Below are positions 6,541-10,370 of a stretch of 10,370 nucleotides of DNA, piece after piece. The first letter of the stretch is position 1. Every line of letters starts with the position of its first letter. The stretch is from NCBI GenBank assembly GCA_945292135.1, contig CALYRA010000012.1:1-10370 (forward strand), read 5' to 3'. The notes below the pieces were generated by a model. It was given only the letters and a program-made list of their open reading frames with translations. It ran no database searches and was not told the DNA's origin. Position numbers and translations under genes: made by a program. The stretch comes from an uncultured Dysgonomonas sp. (GTDB taxonomy: Bacteria; Bacteroidota; Bacteroidia; Bacteroidales; Dysgonomonadaceae).

Positions 6541-9500
6541 CGTTTTATCTGTTTTGTTTTCTTAATCTGATTTTAAGCGTCCTTTCTTTTTCGTCCTTTT
6601 CTTTTCTGCGGTTGTTCTTGAACGTTGTTGTCCGATTGCCCGCGATCGGGAGTTTTTCCTTCCGATTCCCGTTTGTCGAAATTTGGCGCTTCTTCTTGTT
6701 CTTCCAACCATGTGGTAAGTTCTTTTATTTTGCGTATCAGGCAGCTTGCGCAAGATTGCGGGGTTTCTTTTTTACCGAAAACATTATTGTACAATCTGTA
6801 AATATTACTCATGCTGTATCTATGGGTGCTTTTGGTATAGGCAACCAGTTCTTTTACTTCTTTTTTCAGGTTTTCCAAATCGGAATCGGTTTTTGTTTTT
6901 ATGGTATCGTTTGTTTCTGTAATATCGTTATTCATATTTTTTACGTTTTAATTATTGGGGGTTTTTAATTGTTTGTTCTGTTATTGTTCAATTTTTGATT
7001 TTTCGATAATACTTATCGCTATATATATTAAGAATGCCGCAATAAAGCCTATGAAAAGCAAAAGCATCTTTCCTGACAAAACGGATATTATGGTCATGCC
7101 TATCCAAGTTAGATGAAATGTAAAGCATGGTCTGCAATTGAAGGGTTTCCGATCGAAAAACGGGCTTAAAAGCGGAAGTTTCAAGGGTAATGATTCGCCG
7201 AAAACAAATGATGTGATAATCACTAAAATCGTTGCTGCTAATATTGTAATTGAATCCATATATTTTTTTGTTAATGATATATCTTATTAGACATTTTTTT
7301 TTGTTCTTCGTAATCGAAAGTGGGTTTTGTATTGCTGCCGTTATCGCAATGTTATGCGCTGTCAGCCTGTTATTTCTTTTCGTTTTGACGTAAAGGATTT
7401 ATTGTTTGAGATGTCTTTTCTTATGTTGGAGACTATGTTTTTTATTGTTCCTTCTTTTAGTTTTATTATTGTGGATAGTTTTTTATAACTGATATTCGGT
7501 TTCAGATTGACGTACATTTTAAATATTTCAAAATGTTGTATGGGGTAATTTTTATAAACGTAATTCATTATCTTTTCTTCCAATTCTTTGTGAGCGTTTT
7601 CCGTTTCGTTGAATACGTCGGGGTCGGTTGTTTCTTTGTCGTGATAGGGTTGGAGCTCGCAAAGTATATTTTGCCCTGCTTTATTTACCATCAACAGTGT
7701 ATAATAGGCTCTGACGAAATATGAACGGTAGTCTTTTATTTCGGTACCTTTAAATAGTATATTTTCATACATTTTTAAATAACATTCGGTAAAAGAATCG
7801 CTGTCAAAACTTTTTCTCGTAGTCAGATAGTTCTTTATTTTTTCGCAATTGGCGGAAAACCACTCGTTGAAATTTTCGGCTTCGATAGCGAAAACGGCGT
7901 CTACGCTTGATTTTTTAATATATTTTTTCCCTTTATTAGTTTTGTTCCGATTAAATAAAAGCATGATAAATTGATTTTTTTTGCTTATTTGGTTGCTGTC
8001 TGAATGTCAGTTTTTTTAATTCTGAAATAACTGCCGTTTATCCGTTTGACTTCAAAGTCTTCGAATGACGCCTGATTTTTGGTAACCAACACGCAGACTT
8101 CGTTGTAGGTATATAATTTGACTCTTTTGTCGAATTTTACGATATCTGATATTGTCAGTTCTTTGTATTGAAAGTTATCTAATACATGGTTGACGGCGTC
8201 TTTGAGGCGTTCGTTCGTGAATCCGTTGGCGACGATTCTTTCGGCGAGGACGTTAAAAAACTCGCTTGACATTTTGGGAAACGATACTTTAAGTTTGTTC
8301 ATGTTTTGCCCCAAAACGGTGGGTTCCAATGTTCCTTTGTACGCGCTGACCGAATATTCATCCTTGTTGCTTTTCAAAGATTCCTCTCGCGTATCCTTCA
8401 AGGACATTTCTTGTGAAGTCTTCATCGAGTCCTGCTCCCTGATTAGACGTCCTATTTTTGTTGTCATAGTTTCCTGATAATATTTTTTCAAAATTCGTAG
8501 GTTTGATTATCCAATCGAATGTGCAATTGAATTTTCCGCTTTTCAGATAATCGCTTCGGGATGCTTTTTTGATAGCTTGTTCAAACATTTTTTTTCCGTG
8601 TTCGCGAATGCGGGCGCGTATCATGCTTTTTCGTTTATCTGACAGGTTTTGTTGTATCGTACCGAATACGCCTTTTGTTTCTGAATTGAAAAAATCGACG
8701 AGCGACCGGTAATTGATTGTTTCGGCGTGAGGCTGTGAAGTCTCACATTGTAATTCGTTAGAATTACTGTTTAAATCATCTACATTTTCATTTTCATTTT
8801 CATTATCATATTCATTATCATTATAGGCTTTTTTCGCTTTATCGTTCTGGTGTTCGCTTTTTTGGCTTTTATTTTTAGCGTCCGCTTTTTCTTCTTGTTT
8901 GTCTGTTTTGGGCGGTCTACCTCCTTTGCGTCCATTGTCGGAGTTCTTTTTTACTTTCTCTTCGTATTTGCCGTAATCAATGTCCAATTGATTTTTAATG
9001 AAAGCAAATGCCATTTGGATGTCATAATCAACTTCGGTTTTGCCGCTTATTTGGTATTCGAAAATCGCCTTAAACAGTTTTCCCAATTGTTTTTCAGATA
9101 GCATTTTTAAAGGCTCGTAAAACGATTTGTACAATATAAAGCTGTCTTTTTTCATATGTTAATTTTTAGTTTAAACTAAATGGTCGGGTTATTGTCTTTC
9201 CCGTTTTCGGGTGATGGTTTGTTCAATTGGTTTTTTGTTTGTTTTGTTTTCAGAGGGTTCGCTATCGGGGTTTCATCTGACGGGTTAGTTGTCAGTTGTT
9301 GAAAGAGATTTTTTTTACGGCGTCGGCGGATGCTTTTTCGTCATATTTATCTCTATGATTGCGCGGTTCGTAAATGGCTTGAAACTGTTATGTTTACGGT
9401 TGTTTTGTTCTTTTTATTTGTTCTTGCCATTATTCTCGGTTCTGATTTTTGTCTTTCTTCTTCATGTCTTTATTTTTATTTTGTTTTTAATTCTTTTTCT

Positions 9501-10370
9501 CGCTGATACGTCTGATATATAGGATTGTTTGTCGAAGGCGTCTTTTGCGTTTATGACTTCTAAGCTATTGCCGTTTCGCCCCTTTTTTATCTTTTGACGT
9601 ACGATGTCCGGTCTTGAACGCTTTTTTTTATTCCATTTAATGGGTAATTGCGTTTGAACGGGTTGCGCCTGGCTGTTCGTTTCGTTATTATATTGTTGTT
9701 ATTCATACTCTTTTTTAAAAAACTCCGACATTGAATTGGTATGGCTTATTTAAGCTTTCACAAGCTGTTTGAATATGAAAAAGATTCGGGTATTATAAAT
9801 GCTAATTTTCTTCAATGCCGGAGTAAAAATGAATATGAAAAATAACCTGAAAGCATTGCGGTAAAATCATCCGCACATCCAACCGCTGTTGGCGAAAGGC
9901 TGTCTTTATGCTCCTGACTACTGCGTTTAGAAATCAATGGTCTTTAGTAAGTTGGTTGGCAGTAGTCATATATATAGTGTGTTAGGGTTTCTTGTTTTCC
10001 TCCCCGATTGTTATGTGCCTTGTCGGGGAAGGGGTGTTTTGGTTTTATGCCTGCACCTGTTTGCTCTTCAGCATGCTATTTTATTCAAAATAGGTCGGGA
10101 GTTAGTAAATAAGATTAAAGATCTTGCGTTTTACTGCCACCCGAAGGAATGCAGCTCTCAACGTCTTGAGATTAATTTTGTTTTGGTATATCGTCTGCAA
10201 CGTAGCGTTCAGTCTATCTCTTTTGCTGATTTTATAGACGTTATCAGGGCTATTATATACAGAAGGATGAGTATGGGCAGTATTATCATTTGTTCAATCC
10301 GTTTTTATGATTATCGTTTCTTGTTGTTTGATTTGTTCCAAGCGTTCCAATTCTTTGTTACAGTCGGTTT

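Overview
The window looks like part of a tailed double-stranded DNA phage or prophage of a Bacteroidota host. The grounds are: recognisable terminase subunits, a phage replication protein and a tail-type structural protein; AT-rich coding with many K, N, I and E residues; few ribosome-binding sites; a promoter element matching the Bacteroides -7 consensus TAnnTTTG; and lipoproteins with an acidic stretch right after the lipidated cysteine, like the Bacteroides surface-export signal. No species can be named from this.

Layout. Plus strand, 1-3531: the C-terminal part of the terminase large subunit (its start lies off the window), then after 5 bases an 878-residue tail or baseplate-type protein. 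Minus strand, 3565-5325: three paralogous lipoprotein genes in tandem, each with its own promoter-like element and a terminator hairpin. Each pair is separated by short decayed pieces of the 3' end of the tail gene, and there is at least one lipoprotein relic. 5326-5988 holds a small gene broken by an in-frame TAA, a G/C-rich hairpin and a strong bidirectional terminator. Minus strand, 9155-5989, probably one transcript: a DUF6291-type replication protein, a second replication-associated protein, a sigma-factor-like protein, a small membrane protein, a small CxxC protein, and the terminase small subunit. Upstream (9176-9706) is a frameshifted gene. Then comes about 500 bases with several inverted repeats and no clear gene, a 26-residue membrane peptide frame, and the tail of a gene that runs off the right edge.

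How it fits together. The minus-strand block from 9155 to 5989 looks like the replication-to-packaging side of the phage, ending at a terminator after the small terminase. The plus-strand block is late structural and packaging. The two arms converge on the lipoprotein island. It is unusual that the terminase subunits are on opposite strands about 5 kb apart, and that the large subunit is followed directly by a tail gene rather than a portal. The most interesting part is the lipoprotein island. It grew by repeated duplication of a unit [tail-gene 3' end + terminator + lipoprotein], encodes predicted surface-exposed lipoproteins with a constant N-terminal part and a divergent C-terminal part, and is a reasonable candidate for a phage-encoded cell-surface modification or superinfection-exclusion system. 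That function is inference only.
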